Below, piece after piece: positions 34,141-43,998 of a DNA stretch of 64,000 nt. The stretch spans positions 1 through 64,000 of the forward strand of contig NZ_VCLA01000201.1 in the NCBI RefSeq assembly GCF_009600885.1. The letters run 5' to 3'. Under the pieces are notes generated by a model. That model saw only the letters and a program-made list of their open reading frames with translations. It had not been told where the DNA came from and ran no database searches. The stretch comes from Streptomyces jumonjinensis (GTDB lineage Bacteria > Actinomycetota > Actinomycetes > Streptomycetales > Streptomycetaceae). How positions within the stretch are numbered: position 1 is the stretch's first letter; every line of letters begins with the position of its first letter. Made by a program: the position numbers and the translations under genes.

Positions 34141-34170
34141 TCGATAAATGTCTATGTTGACGCTCATCGA
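34141..34170. promoter_or_regulatory. Second ArsR box, upstream of flavoprotein/MFS operon
   Basis: TCGAT (34141-34145) and ATCGA (34166-34170) flank the same CTATGTTGAC core seen before arsR. The position suits control of the plus-strand operon starting at 34232 and of the minus-strand gene at 34126. Confidence 0.6.
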
Positions 34171-34231
34171 AGCAGATGCCATGCTGGCGGCGCAAGCCAT
34201 CGACAGACGTCGAAACAAGCAGGGAGTCACC

Positions 34232-35632
34232 GTGCCAGCGTCGTCCACCGCCGCACTGCCCGTCGTCGTGATCGGGGCCGGCCCCGCCGGACTGGCCGCC
34301 GCCGCCCACCTCACCGCCCGGGGCATCGAGTCCCTGGTCCTCGAAGCGGGCCCGACCGCCGCCAGTGCGGTGCGCGGCTGGTCGCACGTCCGGCTGTTCT
34401 CCACCTGGGGCGAGGTCATCGACCCCGCCGCCGAGAAGCTCCTCGCCCCCACCGGCTGGACCGCCCCCGACCCGGCCACCTGTCCCACCGGCGGCGACTG
34501 GGCGGAGCGGTACCTTCAGCCGCTGGCCGACGCCCTCGGGGACACGGTTCGCTACGGGGCACGGGTCACCGGGGTCTCACGGGCCGGGCGGGACCGGATC
34601 GTGGACGCCGACCGCGAGGCCCAGCCCTTCGTCGTCCACGTCGAGCACTCGGACGGACGGGAGGAGCGGCTGTCCGCCCGCGCGGTCATCGACGCCTCCG
34701 GCACCTGGTCCACCCCGTCCCCGGCCGGCGGCAGCGGCCTGCCCGCCCTCGGCGAGAAGAGCGCCGCCGACCGTATCGCCTACCGCGTCCCCGACCTGAC
34801 CGACCCGGCCGTCCGCGCCCGGTACGCCGGGAGGCGCACCGCCGTCATCGGCACGGGCGCCTCCGCGTTCACCGCGCTCGCCTCCCTCGCCGGCCTCGCG
34901 AAGGCCACGGACGGCAACGGTACGAAGGCGGTGTGGGCCCTGCGCCGGGGCATCTCCGGCTCCACCTTCGGCGGCGGCTCCGCCGACCAGCTCCCCGCCC
35001 GGGGCGCCCTGGGCCTGGCGGCGAAGGCCGCCGTCGAGGAGGGTCACGCGGACGCGGTCACCGGCTTCCGTACGGAGACGATCGAGCGGGACGGCGACCA
35101 GGTCGTCCTCGTGGCCGAGGACGGCCGCCGGCTCGACCCGGTGGACGAGGTCATCGTCCTGACCGGCTTCCGCCCCGACCTGTCCTTCCTCTCCGAGGTC
35201 CGCCTCGGCCTGGACGAGCGTCTCCAGGCACCGGTCGAGCTGGCGCCGCTGATCGACCCCAACCAGCACTCCTGCGGCACCGTCCACCCCCACGGCCACA
35301 ACGAACTCTCCCACCCGGAGCGGGACTTCTACCTTGTCGGCATGAAGTCCTACGGCCGCGCGCCCACCTTCCTCGCCATGACCGGCTACGAGCAGGTCCG
35401 CTCGGTAGCCGCCGCCCTCGCGGGCGACCTCGCCTCGGCCGACCAGGTCGAACTCACCCTCCCCGAGACCGGCGTCTGCGGCGGCTCCGGCCTCTTCGAC
35501 ACCCCCACCCCCGACACCGAGGCGGACGGCGGATGCTGCGGCACGCCCGAACCCCAGCTCGTCACGCTCACCCCGGCGGCCACCGCACCGGCCGCGAGCT
35601 GCGGCACCACAGCCGGCGGCTGCGGCTCGTGA
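34232..35632 (+). CDS. FAD/NAD(P)-binding oxidoreductase with Cys-rich tail
   Basis: A 466-residue flavoprotein of arsenic islands. I chose the GTG at 34232 because AGGGAG lies 5 bases upstream. The FAD motif is VVVIGAGPAGLAAAAHLTA. The second dinucleotide motif is TAVIGTGASAFTALASLAG (about 203). The C-terminal flavin contact is PERDFYLVGMKSYGRAPTF. The last ~60 residues carry cysteines (GVCGGSG, GGCCGTPE, SCGTTAGGCGS) that could bind As(III) or another soft metal. It starts an operon with the MFS gene. Its exact reaction is unknown; thioredoxin-reductase-like or monooxygenase activity is likely. Confidence 0.85.
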   Translation: MPASSTAALPVVVIGAGPAGLAAAAHLTARGIESLVLEAGPTAASAVRGWSHVRLFSTWGEVIDPAAEKLLAPTGWTAPDPATCPTGGDWAERYLQPLADALGDTVRYGARVTGVSRAGRDRIVDADREAQPFVVHVEHSDGREERLSARAVIDASGTWSTPSPAGGSGLPALGEKSAADRIAYRVPDLTDPAVRARYAGRRTAVIGTGASAFTALASLAGLAKATDGNGTKAVWALRRGISGSTFGGGSADQLPARGALGLAAKAAVEEGHADAVTGFRTETIERDGDQVVLVAEDGRRLDPVDEVIVLTGFRPDLSFLSEVRLGLDERLQAPVELAPLIDPNQHSCGTVHPHGHNELSHPERDFYLVGMKSYGRAPTFLAMTGYEQVRSVAAALAGDLASADQVELTLPETGVCGGSGLFDTPTPDTEADGGCCGTPEPQLVTLTPAATAPAASCGTTAGGCGS

Positions 35633-35658
35633 CCCTCGACACCCACGAAAGCAGGGCC

Positions 35659-36882
35659 GTGACCGGTACGAAGGACCGGTCACGGCCCCGTGCCGTACTC
35701 CCCGCCCTGTGCGTCACCCAGATCACGTCCTGGGGCATCGTCTACTACGCGTTCTTCGTCCTCAACCCCGAGATCACCGCCCGGACCGGCTGGTCCACCG
35801 GCGCGACCACCGCCGCGTTCTCCCTCGGGCTCATCGTCTCCGGCCTCGCCGGGATACCCGTCGGCCGCATCCTCGACCACCGGGGCCCGCGCGCCGTCAT
35901 GACCCTCGGTTCCGTCCTCGGCGCGCTGAGTCTGGTCACCATCGCGACCAGCCCGAACCTGACCGTGTTCTTCGCGGGATGGGCCCTCGCCGGGCTCTCC
36001 ATGGCCGCCACCTTCTACCAGCCCGCGTTCGCCGCCCTCACCCGCTGGTGGGCCTCCGACCACATCCGCGCCCTGACGATCGTCACGCTCGCGGGCGGAC
36101 TCGCCTCCACGGTGTTCGCGCCTTTGACGGCCGTGCTCGCCGAGCACCTGACCTGGCGTCAGAGCTATCTCGTCCTCGCCGCCGTCCTCGCAGCGATCAC
36201 CATCCCGGCCCATGCCCTGGCCCTGCGCGCCCCCTGGCCACCCGCGCCGCCGGCCCCCGCACACGCGGCGGACAGAGCCGAGGCGGTGACCCGCAGCCGC
36301 CCCTTCTGGGTCCTCGCGGCCGTGTTCACCCTGTCCGCGTTCGCCCTGTACGCCGGCGTGGTCGCCCTCGTCCCCCTCCTGCTGGAACGCGGCTACACCA
36401 CCAGCCAGGCAGCCTGGGCGCTCGGCCTCGGCGGCGCCGGACAGACCCTCGGCCGCATGCTCTACGCACCCCTCGCCCACCGCACCGGACCCGCCGCCCG
36501 CACGGCCGTCCTGATTCTCCTCGGCGGTGTGACCACCGCCGCCCTGGCCCTCACCCCAGGCCCCTACGCCCTCATCCTCACCCTCTCCGTCCTCGCGGGA
36601 ACCGTCCGCGGCAACTTCACCCTCCTCCAGGCGACCGCCGTCACCGACCGCTGGGGCACCACCCATTACGGCCGTCTCTCCGGACTCCTCTCGGCCCCCG
36701 CCATGACCGCCTCCGCCCTCGCCCCCTTCGCCGGGGCGGCCCTCGCCGCGCCCCTCGGCGGCTACCACCACCTCTTCGGCATCCTCGCCGCCGTCTCCCT
36801 CCTCGCCGCGCTCGGCATCCCATGGGCATCACCGGCCAACCCGAAGGCGGCCGTAAGACAGCTACCTGGCAGCGGCACCTGA
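35659..36882 (+). CDS. MFS transporter in arsenic island
   Basis: A ~407-residue, 12-helix major facilitator. I prefer the GTG at 35659, preceded by GCAGGG. A GTG at 35629 overlapping the previous stop is possible, but its upstream region lacks a good ribosome site. The protein starts with LPALCVTQITSWGIVYYAFF and has the MFS loop motif GIPVGRILDHRGPRAVM between helices 2 and 3. It belongs to the group of MFS pumps repeatedly next to flavoproteins in actinobacterial ars clusters. It may export an organoarsenical or the flavoprotein's product (inference). Confidence 0.85.
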   Translation: MTGTKDRSRPRAVLPALCVTQITSWGIVYYAFFVLNPEITARTGWSTGATTAAFSLGLIVSGLAGIPVGRILDHRGPRAVMTLGSVLGALSLVTIATSPNLTVFFAGWALAGLSMAATFYQPAFAALTRWWASDHIRALTIVTLAGGLASTVFAPLTAVLAEHLTWRQSYLVLAAVLAAITIPAHALALRAPWPPAPPAPAHAADRAEAVTRSRPFWVLAAVFTLSAFALYAGVVALVPLLLERGYTTSQAAWALGLGGAGQTLGRMLYAPLAHRTGPAARTAVLILLGGVTTAALALTPGPYALILTLSVLAGTVRGNFTLLQATAVTDRWGTTHYGRLSGLLSAPAMTASALAPFAGAALAAPLGGYHHLFGILAAVSLLAALGIPWASPANPKAAVRQLPGSGT

Positions 36883-36976
36883 CGTGCCGGTGGGCTGGGG
36901 GTTCGTGTGAGTGGCCTGGAGGCGTTCAGGGTGCAGGACGAGCGTGCGGTGGAGATGGCGGCGGCCCCACCGGTCT

Positions 36977-37645
36977 TCAGGCGGGGCGTTTGGCCATGAT
37001 GACCAGGCCCGGCCCGCTCTGCTCATCCGCGGGGAGCCGGAGTTCGGCGACCGGGCGCAGCCCAGCCTGCTCGATCAGGTCCACGAGCTGTTCCGGCCGC
37101 CATTTGTGCGTGGTCCAACGGACGGGCACTCCTCCGTATGCCTCGGTGCGCACCGCGTCTTCGTCGCCGACGTGTGTTGCGGTGATGAAGTGGCCGCCTG
37201 GCTTCAGGGCGCGCGCGAACAGGGCGAGAACCTGAGGAACGATGTCGCGGGGGAGGTTGAACAGCGACCACCACCCGAGCACGCCGCCGAGGGACGCTTC
37301 TCCAAGGTCGAGGTCGGTGGCGGAGGCGACGCTGAAGCGGCATTGCGGATGAAGACGGCGCGCGTTCTCGATCATGCGGGGTGAGAGATCGACTCCGGAC
37401 ACGTCGAGTCCGCGTTCGGCGAGGTAGGCGGTCACCGTTCCGGGTCCGCAGCCGACGTCGAGGACAGGCCCGAGCCCGCTCACGGTGTCAGCGAAGGCGT
37501 CGATTGACGCCTTGAGCCATGGGTGGCTACGGATGTCACCGACTCCCGTCGTCACCACCATGTGGGCGTAGTTGTCAGCCACCCGGTCATAGGACTCACG
37601 GACCACGTCGAGATCTGCTGGGCGGTCAATATGGTGTGCGCGCAT
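36977..37645 (-). CDS. Class I SAM methyltransferase
   Basis: A 222-residue methyltransferase_11/25-type enzyme starting MRAHHIDRPADLDVVRESYD. SAM motif I is PVLDVGCGPGTVTAYLAE and the acidic motif II is VSGVDLSPRMIENARRL. The C-terminal strand pair (FITATHVGDEDAVRTEAYGG, WTTHKWRPEQLVDLIEQAG) is typical. It lacks the four conserved cysteines of ArsM, so arsenite methylation is not supported despite the location. The small-molecule substrate is unknown. Confidence 0.85.
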   Translation of the reverse strand: MRAHHIDRPADLDVVRESYDRVADNYAHMVVTTGVGDIRSHPWLKASIDAFADTVSGLGPVLDVGCGPGTVTAYLAERGLDVSGVDLSPRMIENARRLHPQCRFSVASATDLDLGEASLGGVLGWWSLFNLPRDIVPQVLALFARALKPGGHFITATHVGDEDAVRTEAYGGVPVRWTTHKWRPEQLVDLIEQAGLRPVAELRLPADEQSGPGLVIMAKRPA

Positions 37646-37773
37646 CAGCCAACAGTAGGACGGCGGTCTTGATGCTGGTGGGCCAATAGGAGTAGGCGGT
37701 CTTGAACACGGTGGCGCCCCGGAACGCGGGCAGCCGGCCCTTGCGGCCCAGCGGCGAAGTCGGCGTGGCTCTG

Positions 37774-37811
37774 GGTTTCGGCTTCGGCTTCGGCTTCGGC
37801 TTCGGCTTCGG
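37774..37811. repeat. GGCTTC hexanucleotide repeat
   Basis: About six tandem GGCTTC units lie in the non-coding stretch 37646-37943. Read on the minus strand they would give Glu-Ala repeats, but no gene supports that. The last 30 bases before 37944 probably hold the ribosome site of the membrane protein. Confidence 0.75.
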
Positions 37812-37943
37812 GGTACGCGTACGCCTTGTGCCCTGCGTACGGGTGACCCTCCACCGGCCGGCCCGCCACCGGCTTGCACCCGGTGCGTGCTGCCGTAGCG
37901 TGCGGCTGTTCCCCTGCCCGTCACGGCCGAAGGCAGCCCCGTT

Positions 37944-38348
37944 GTGGATGCGTCCGGACTCCTGCCGATCACCGCGGTCTTCTTGCTGGTCACCGTGGAA
38001 TTCGGGGGCCACGCACTGCTGCAGTTCATCACCACCCGGCACGGCACGCTCACACCGCTGCGTGAGCGGTTCTTCCGCGCCGGTCACGCCCACGCCGGTG
38101 TGCTGCTGATTCTGTCGCTGGTCTACTTCCTCTATCTGCCGCGCGCCCGCTTCTCCTCCGGTGCCGAGTGGGTCTTCGGCATCCTCCTGCTGGCCGGGGT
38201 GCTCGCCCAGTCCGGCGGGTTCTTCCTGCACCTGGCCCTCGGCTCCGAGGGGCGGTCCTCCCTGGGCACGCATCTCACGCGAACCGGTGCCGTCCTCATC
38301 GCCGCAGCACTCGTCGCCCTGGGGATCGGCCTGATTCAGAACCTTTGA
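37944..38348 (+). CDS. Small four-helix membrane protein
   Basis: A 134-residue integral membrane protein with four predicted helices: LLPITAVFLLVTVEFGGHAL, AHAGVLLILSLVYFLYL, WVFGILLLAGVLAQSGGFFL and AVLIAAALVALGIGLI. It has a His-rich segment (FITTRHG, FRAGHAHAG) that could bind a metal. I do not recognise a precise family; similar small membrane proteins are widespread in Streptomyces. It starts at GTG with GAAGGCAG upstream. It ends 256 bases before the ABC operon, so it is probably a separate unit. Confidence 0.75.
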   Translation: MDASGLLPITAVFLLVTVEFGGHALLQFITTRHGTLTPLRERFFRAGHAHAGVLLILSLVYFLYLPRARFSSGAEWVFGILLLAGVLAQSGGFFLHLALGSEGRSSLGTHLTRTGAVLIAAALVALGIGLIQNL

Positions 38349-38527
38349 CCGGTCTGGGCAAGGGGCATGGCCAGGAGCGGGACCGCGACCGCTCCCCAAC
38401 CGGAACCTCTCGCGCTCCGACGGACAGCTCATGACTCATCGGAACAGCGCGAGCACCGTCCTGCACTACGGCGAGGACGGCGCCCTGACCGGTCCGGCGC
38501 CGACGAGAGCGGTGTCGGGCACCCGCC

Positions 38528-38545
38528 ATCAGCCGATCGGCTGAT
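38528..38545. promoter_or_regulatory. 18-bp perfect palindrome before ABC operon
   Basis: ATCAGCCGATCGGCTGAT, 59 bases upstream of the ABC ATPase start. This is a likely operator, or a terminator for the previous gene. The remaining bases of the 38349-38604 gap show no gene. Confidence 0.55.
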
Positions 38546-38604
38546 GCTCCTTCGAGCGCGATGGGCGATGTCCGCCCTCGGCCTGCCACGGCACGCTCGT
38601 CCAC

Positions 38605-39503
<899 letters not shown>

Positions 39504-39507
<4 letters not shown>

Positions 39508-40280
39508 CCACCCTCACCCGCGGCCGGACGACGGCCGTCAAGGGCAGCGCCGTCGCCGTCCTCAAGGCCGAGGCCCGCCTGATCCTGCGTGAGCCCGCCT
39601 CCCTCTTCTGGGTGCTGGCCTTCCCCGCGATCCTGCTGGGCATCCTGGGCGCCATCCCGTCCAACCGGGAGCACGACGCCGATCTGGGCGGCCTGCGCGT
39701 CGTGGATCTCTATGTCCCTGTCGCGCTCCTGCTCGCTGTGATCATGGCCGGCCTCCAGGCCATGCCGCCCGTCCTCACCGGCTACCGCGAGCGCGGCATC
39801 CTGCGCCGCATGTCCAGCACCCCCGTGCGGCCCGGCTCTCTCATCGGCGCGCAGATTGCGCTGCACGGCGCCGCCATCGCGGTCTCCGCGCTGCTCGCCC
39901 TCGCCGTGGGCCGGATCGTGTTCGACGTGGCCCTGCCCCGCCAGCTCTTCGGATACCTGGTGGCGCTCGCTCTCGTCACACTGGCCGCCCTGGCGCTCGG
40001 CGCCACCATCTCCGCCGTCTGCCGCACCACCAAGATCACCCAGGCAGTAGGCTCGGCAGTGTTCTTCCCGGCGATGTTCGCCTCCGGTGTCTGGCTGCCG
40101 GTCGCGACCATGCCCGACGTCCTCCAGCGCATCGTGACCCTCACCCCGCTGGGCGCCGCCGCACAGGCCCTCGACGAGGCCGCTGCGGGAGAATGGCCGG
40201 GCTGGACACACCTGGGGGTCACGGCGCTGTGGGCGGTCCTGCTGATGGCCGCGGCCCGCCGCTGGTTCAAGTGGGAGTAG
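39504..40280 (+). CDS. ABC-2 exporter permease
   Basis: A 258-residue permease with six membrane helices (for example LYVPVALLLAVIMAGLQAM, AVSALLALAVGRIVF, LVTLAALALGATISAV and the last near 240). The YRERGILRRMSSTPVRPGSL stretch is the usual coupling segment of DrrB/NatB-type proteins. It pairs with the preceding ATPase. The C-terminus touches the histidine kinase gene. The substrate is not predictable. Confidence 0.9.
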
Positions 40281-40288
40281 CTCAAACC

Positions 40289-41572
40289 ATGACGATGACG
40301 GTCGAGGAGCGCTGGGCGCAGTTCTTCCGGTACGGCCCGTACGCCCTGCTGGGCCTCGCCACGCTGCTCGCGGCCGTGTCCGCCTCCCTGGTGATGACCC
40401 GGCAGGAGATGTACGCCGCGGGAGCCCTGCTCCTCGCCGCGCTGGTCCTTGAGGCATGGTGGTCCCGGGCCGTGCCTCGGCTGCTGGCGGCGGACGCGGC
40501 CGAGCACGCGGCCGGCGCCGACCCGGGGGCCGGCGCCCCGGTGCTGCCCGAGGGGACCATCGCAGGTCGCGTCCACTTCACGCTGCGCACCACCCTCGCC
40601 TTCGCCCTCACCTGGCTCAACCCCTTCTTCGCGATCTACGCGTGCCTCGGCTGCTTCGACGCCGGGCACCTGCTGCCGCCGCGCGCCGCCCGGGTCGGGC
40701 GCATGGTGACGGCTGTCGCCCTGGCGGGCTCCCAGTCCGGCGGCCTGCCGCCCACCTCGCTGACGCAATGGATCGCCTTCGGCGCGCTGTTCGCCTTCAA
40801 CGCTACGCTCGCCATCAGCCTCGACCACCTCGGCGTCAAGGAGGCCGAGAAGACCAAGGAGCGCGCCGAGACCATCGCCGCCCTGGAGAAGGCCCTCGCC
40901 GAGAACGCCGCCCTGCACACCCAGCTCGTCCTCCAGGCGAGGGAGGCCGGCGTCGCCGACGAGCGTCGCCGCCTCGCCGCCGAGATCCACGACACCATCG
41001 CCCAGGGCCTGACCGGCGTCATCGCCCAGCTCCAGGTGGTCTCCTCCACCGCCGATCCGGCCCTGGCCCGCGAGCACTTGGACCGCGCCCAGGCGCTGGC
41101 CCGCCGCTCCCTGGGCGAGGCCAGGCGCTCCGTACAGAACCTCGCTCCCGCCGCCCTGGAGCACGACACGCTCCCGGAGGCGCTGAAGAAGACCGTCAGC
41201 GAGTGGTCCGAGCGCACCGGCGTCACGGCCCGGCTCACCGTCACCGGCACCGAGGAGCCGCTGCACGACGAGGTCGCCGCCACCCTCCTGCGGATCGCCC
41301 AGGAGGCCCTTGCCAACACCGGCGGCCACGCCCGCGCCGCCCGCGCGGGCGTCACCCTCTCCTACATGGGCGATGAGGTCACCCTGGACATACGCGATGA
41401 CGGCTGCGGCTTCGACCCCCTCGCCGCGGTGCCGCGCACCGGCAGCGGCGGCTTCGGCCTCGACGGGATGCGCGCCCGCGCCGAACGCATCGCCGGAGCC
41501 GTCGCCGTCGAGTCGGAACCCGGTCAGGGCACCGCGATCAGCGCCCGCGTACCGTTGGTGCGCCATGGCTGA
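40289..41572 (+). CDS. NarL-type sensor histidine kinase
   Basis: A 427-residue membrane kinase. Hydrophobic helices lie in the first ~180 residues (YALLGLATLLAAVSASLVM, GALLLAALVLEAW, LAFALTWLNPFFAIYACLG, AFGALFAFNATLAI). A coiled coil follows, then the dimerisation/phosphoacceptor helix with His in RRRLAAEIHDTIAQGLTGVI. A HATPase domain has ALANTGGHARAA and DIRDDGCGFDP. There is little extracellular sequence, as in intramembrane-sensing kinases linked to ABC exporters. I chose the ATG at 40289; a GTG at 40271 is possible. It overlaps the response regulator. Confidence 0.9.
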   Translation: MTMTVEERWAQFFRYGPYALLGLATLLAAVSASLVMTRQEMYAAGALLLAALVLEAWWSRAVPRLLAADAAEHAAGADPGAGAPVLPEGTIAGRVHFTLRTTLAFALTWLNPFFAIYACLGCFDAGHLLPPRAARVGRMVTAVALAGSQSGGLPPTSLTQWIAFGALFAFNATLAISLDHLGVKEAEKTKERAETIAALEKALAENAALHTQLVLQAREAGVADERRRLAAEIHDTIAQGLTGVIAQLQVVSSTADPALAREHLDRAQALARRSLGEARRSVQNLAPAALEHDTLPEALKKTVSEWSERTGVTARLTVTGTEEPLHDEVAATLLRIAQEALANTGGHARAARAGVTLSYMGDEVTLDIRDDGCGFDPLAAVPRTGSGGFGLDGMRARAERIAGAVAVESEPGQGTAISARVPLVRHG

Positions 41573-42206
41573 CCGGACCATCACCCTGCTGATCGTCGAC
41601 GACCACCCCGTCGTCCGGGACGGCCTGCGCGGCATGTTCGCCTCCGATCCCGGCTTCGACGTCCTCGGCGAGGCCGCAGGCGGCGTCGAGGGGGTAGAAC
41701 TCGCCCTGCGCCTGGACCCGGACGTCGTCCTGATGGACCTGCGCATGCCCGCCGGCAGCGGCGTCGAGGCGATCGCCGAACTCACCCGGCGCGGCGCCCG
41801 CGCCAAGGTCCTCGTCCTCACCACGTACGACACGGACTCCGACACGATCCCGGCGATCGAGGCGGGCGCCACCGGCTACCTTCTCAAGGACGCGCCCCGC
41901 AACGAGCTGTTCACAGCAGTCCGCGCAGCCGCCGAGGGGCGCACCGTGCTGTCGCCCGCCGTCGCATCCCGCCTCGTCGGCGCCGTCAGGAAGCCCGCCG
42001 CCCTCGCGGCCAAGGTGCTCTCGGCTCGCGAGCGCGAGGTGCTCGAACTGGTGGCCAAGGGCACCTCGAACCGCGAGATCGCCCGGGAGCTCTTCATCAG
42101 CGAGGCGACGGTCAAGACCCATCTGACCCATCTGTACGGCAAGTTGGGGGTCAAGGACCGGGCGGCAGCGGTGGCGGCGGCGTACGACCGCGGCATTCTG
42201 GGGTGA
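41565..42206 (+). CDS. NarL/FixJ-type response regulator
   Basis: A 213-residue regulator. The receiver has LLIVDDHPVVRDGLRGMF (acidic pair), phosphoacceptor Asp in DVVLMDLRMP, Thr in VLVLTTYDTD and Lys in GYLLKDAPRNE. The LuxR HTH includes LSAREREVLELVAKGTSN and LFISEATVKTHLTHLYGKL. It is the last gene of the ABC/kinase operon and probably activates the exporter, perhaps through the palindrome at 38528. Confidence 0.93.
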   Translation: MADRTITLLIVDDHPVVRDGLRGMFASDPGFDVLGEAAGGVEGVELALRLDPDVVLMDLRMPAGSGVEAIAELTRRGARAKVLVLTTYDTDSDTIPAIEAGATGYLLKDAPRNELFTAVRAAAEGRTVLSPAVASRLVGAVRKPAALAAKVLSAREREVLELVAKGTSNREIARELFISEATVKTHLTHLYGKLGVKDRAAAVAAAYDRGILG

Positions 42207-42413
42207 GCCTCGGGCGTCCCGGCCCCGGGGGCGGGGGCGGGCCGGGCCCACCAGCCCGGAGGACCTGGACCGGCTCGCGCCCCCGGCCCCCGGGATCCCG
42301 TCGCGCCGGCCCGGGCCAGAGCGCCTGGAGACGGCGGGAGACCGGCCGGCGTTCTCCGGCCCGAGGGCCGGGGAGCGCACCGGTCTCCCGCCGACTCGGC
42401 GGCCCGGGGCGGC

Positions 42414-43046
42414 TCACCAGTGGATGAGGACGGCTCCCGTGCTGCCCGCGGTGCTGGGGGATCCGGCGGGGCCGGCCCGGCCGTCAAGGCCGTCCGATGG
42501 CGTGCCGCCGTCGCTGCCCGCACCGCTGTTGCCGCCGTAGCCACCGCCGGCGCCGTTGCCGCCCGTCCCGTAGGCGTAGGGGCCGGCCCCGGTCGGTGCA
42601 CCGCCCTCGCCTCCGGTGCCGGGCTCGCCGCCGAACCTGCCGCCGCCCCCGTACCCGGGACTGGGCAACGGGCCGCCGATCGCCGCATTGCCGTTTCTGC
42701 CGCGCTGCCCGTCGGCGCCGTCCTGACCCGCGCCTCCCGCCGTACCGTTGACGATCCGGCTGCCGCTCCCAGGGCACTGGGAGGTGAGGAGAGAGCGCGC
42801 GCTCGGGAAGATGCTGCCGCCACGGCCTCCGGCCCCGCCCGGCCCGCCGTCCCCGACCGGTTCGAGGAGGCCTCCGGCACCGTCGCCTCCGATGCCCGTG
42901 AGGGCTACCGCTCGGATGACAACGGCGCACCCGGCAACGTGTTCTGTGCCCACGACCTCCACCTCGCCGTCAACGCCCGCGCCCTCGGCGGCCCCGAAGT
43001 CCCCTTCGTCACCACCGCCATGCACCTCGACCCCGCTGGATCCCAT
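42414..43046 (-). CDS. Glycine-rich ORF, possibly partial
   Basis: A 210-codon frame. The C-terminal ~140 residues are Gly/Ala/Asn-rich with short repeats (GGPGGAGGRGG, GQDGADGQRGRNGNAAIGG), resembling actinobacterial collagen-like or PE-PGRS-like surface proteins. It ends in the hydrophobic GAVLIHW. The first ~70 residues look less natural and there is no signal peptide, so the front may be missing. Part of the plus strand over 42900-43050 is also open, so strand choice there is uncertain. The 42207-42413 stretch is simple GC-rich sequence. Confidence 0.45.
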   Translation of the reverse strand: MGSSGVEVHGGGDEGDFGAAEGAGVDGEVEVVGTEHVAGCAVVIRAVALTGIGGDGAGGLLEPVGDGGPGGAGGRGGSIFPSARSLLTSQCPGSGSRIVNGTAGGAGQDGADGQRGRNGNAAIGGPLPSPGYGGGGRFGGEPGTGGEGGAPTGAGPYAYGTGGNGAGGGYGGNSGAGSDGGTPSDGLDGRAGPAGSPSTAGSTGAVLIHW

Positions 43047-43300
43047 GGCTGGAGACGACGAAGGTGTTGTCCGCGTCGTTGAGATCGCTGATGAGAATGA
43101 ACAGGGCGTCCTCGGGCAGTCGTCGGCGTGGTCGGCGTGGTCGCCGTTCTCACTGGCGGCACAGTAGCCCGTTACTGCGGTTGCTCAACGTGCGGCCTTG
43201 CAGGCGAAGGTGTGCCAGGCCGCACGTCGGGTCGGGGGTGACAGGTTCCGGGAGGCCGATGGTGAGTCGCCGTGATGCGGCTGTGGAGGTCCTCCGAGGG

Positions 43301-43678
43301 TTATCGGGTCCTGAAGCGGCGGAAGAGGTTTCGGGCCACGTACACCCCCGGGCCGCCGAAGCCGACGATGTCGACGCGTCCGTCACCGGTGATGTCGGCG
43401 AGGAAACGGGGGTGGCGGTCGACCCGCCAGCCGCCTGCGTCCTCGCTGTACCCGAACCCGCGGCACACCAGCTGGGCCTGCTCGAACTGGCCGCCGCCGC
43501 GGCTGTGGGACACCCAGACGCCCTCGTTGCCGAAGCCGACGATGTCCGGGATGCCGTCGCCGGTGGTGTCGGCGAGGAAGCGTAGGCGCTTTTCGCTCGC
43601 CCAGCCCTGGGCGAGCCCGAAGTCGTTCAGGACGAGCTTCGAGGGCTCGGCGATCGGCGCGAGCCAACGGCTCGCCAT
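43301..43678 (-). pseudogene. FG-GAP/VCBS repeat protein fragment
   Basis: A 125-codon frame with two clear FG-GAP-like repeats: LRFLADTTGDGIPDIVGFGN and PRFLADITGDGRVDIVGFGG, each holding the Ca-binding DxTGDGxxD pattern, separated by the DFG/RGFG-type strand. Full-length family proteins are secreted propellers of 400 or more residues. This piece has no signal peptide and is bounded by transposase debris, so it is a truncated relic. Confidence 0.7.
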
Positions 43679-43685
43679 GGCACGT

Positions 43686-43835
43686 CATCATTGAGCGTCG
43701 CCGGTACGGCAAGCCGCTGGAGAACCACGATTGCGCAGGTAGGCGCGGTTCGCGCGGGAGGAGTACGCCTTGTCGCCCCACACCCGCAGCGGGCGGGCCC
43801 TCGGCCGGCCGCCACCGCTCGGCACGGCACACGAG
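43686..43835 (-). mobile_element. IS5/IS4-type transposase remnant
   Basis: The minus strand encodes PLRVWGDKAYSSRANRAYLR, the conserved block before the catalytic Glu region of IS5-family (DDE) transposases. There is no intact start, end or flanking inverted repeat. It lies between the FG-GAP relic and the PadR locus and probably caused the local truncations. Confidence 0.7.
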
Positions 43836-43936
43836 GGAGGTGCACGCAGGAGTGAAGCTCACCTGGCCCAGACCATCGCTTCACGGATTGCAGAGTCCGG
43901 TCCGCGTCCGCCGATCGCTGACATCCTCCACTACTC

Positions 43937-43977
43937 GGTGGTACCGTATAGTGGTACTCGGTAGCACGCAGTACCGA
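43937..43977. promoter_or_regulatory. PadR-type operator cluster
   Basis: Repeated GTAC-centred words occur here: GGTGGTACCG, AGTGGTACTCGGTA and CAGTACCG. One dyad is CGGTA-N8-TACCG and another is GGTACCGTATAGTGGTAC. It is immediately upstream of padR (ribosome site GAGGAGG), consistent with autorepression. Confidence 0.6.
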
Positions 43978-43998
43978 TAGAACCGAGGAGGACTCGCG

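Noticed and set aside
34003-35628. A long frame extending the MFS gene upstream by more than 500 codons
   Set aside because: This part is antisense or alternate-frame to the flavoproteins and is Arg/Pro-rich. The MFS protein starts near 35629-35659.
36977-37645. ArsM arsenite methyltransferase
   Set aside because: Placed beside the arsenic island, but it lacks the conserved cysteines of ArsM and is shorter.
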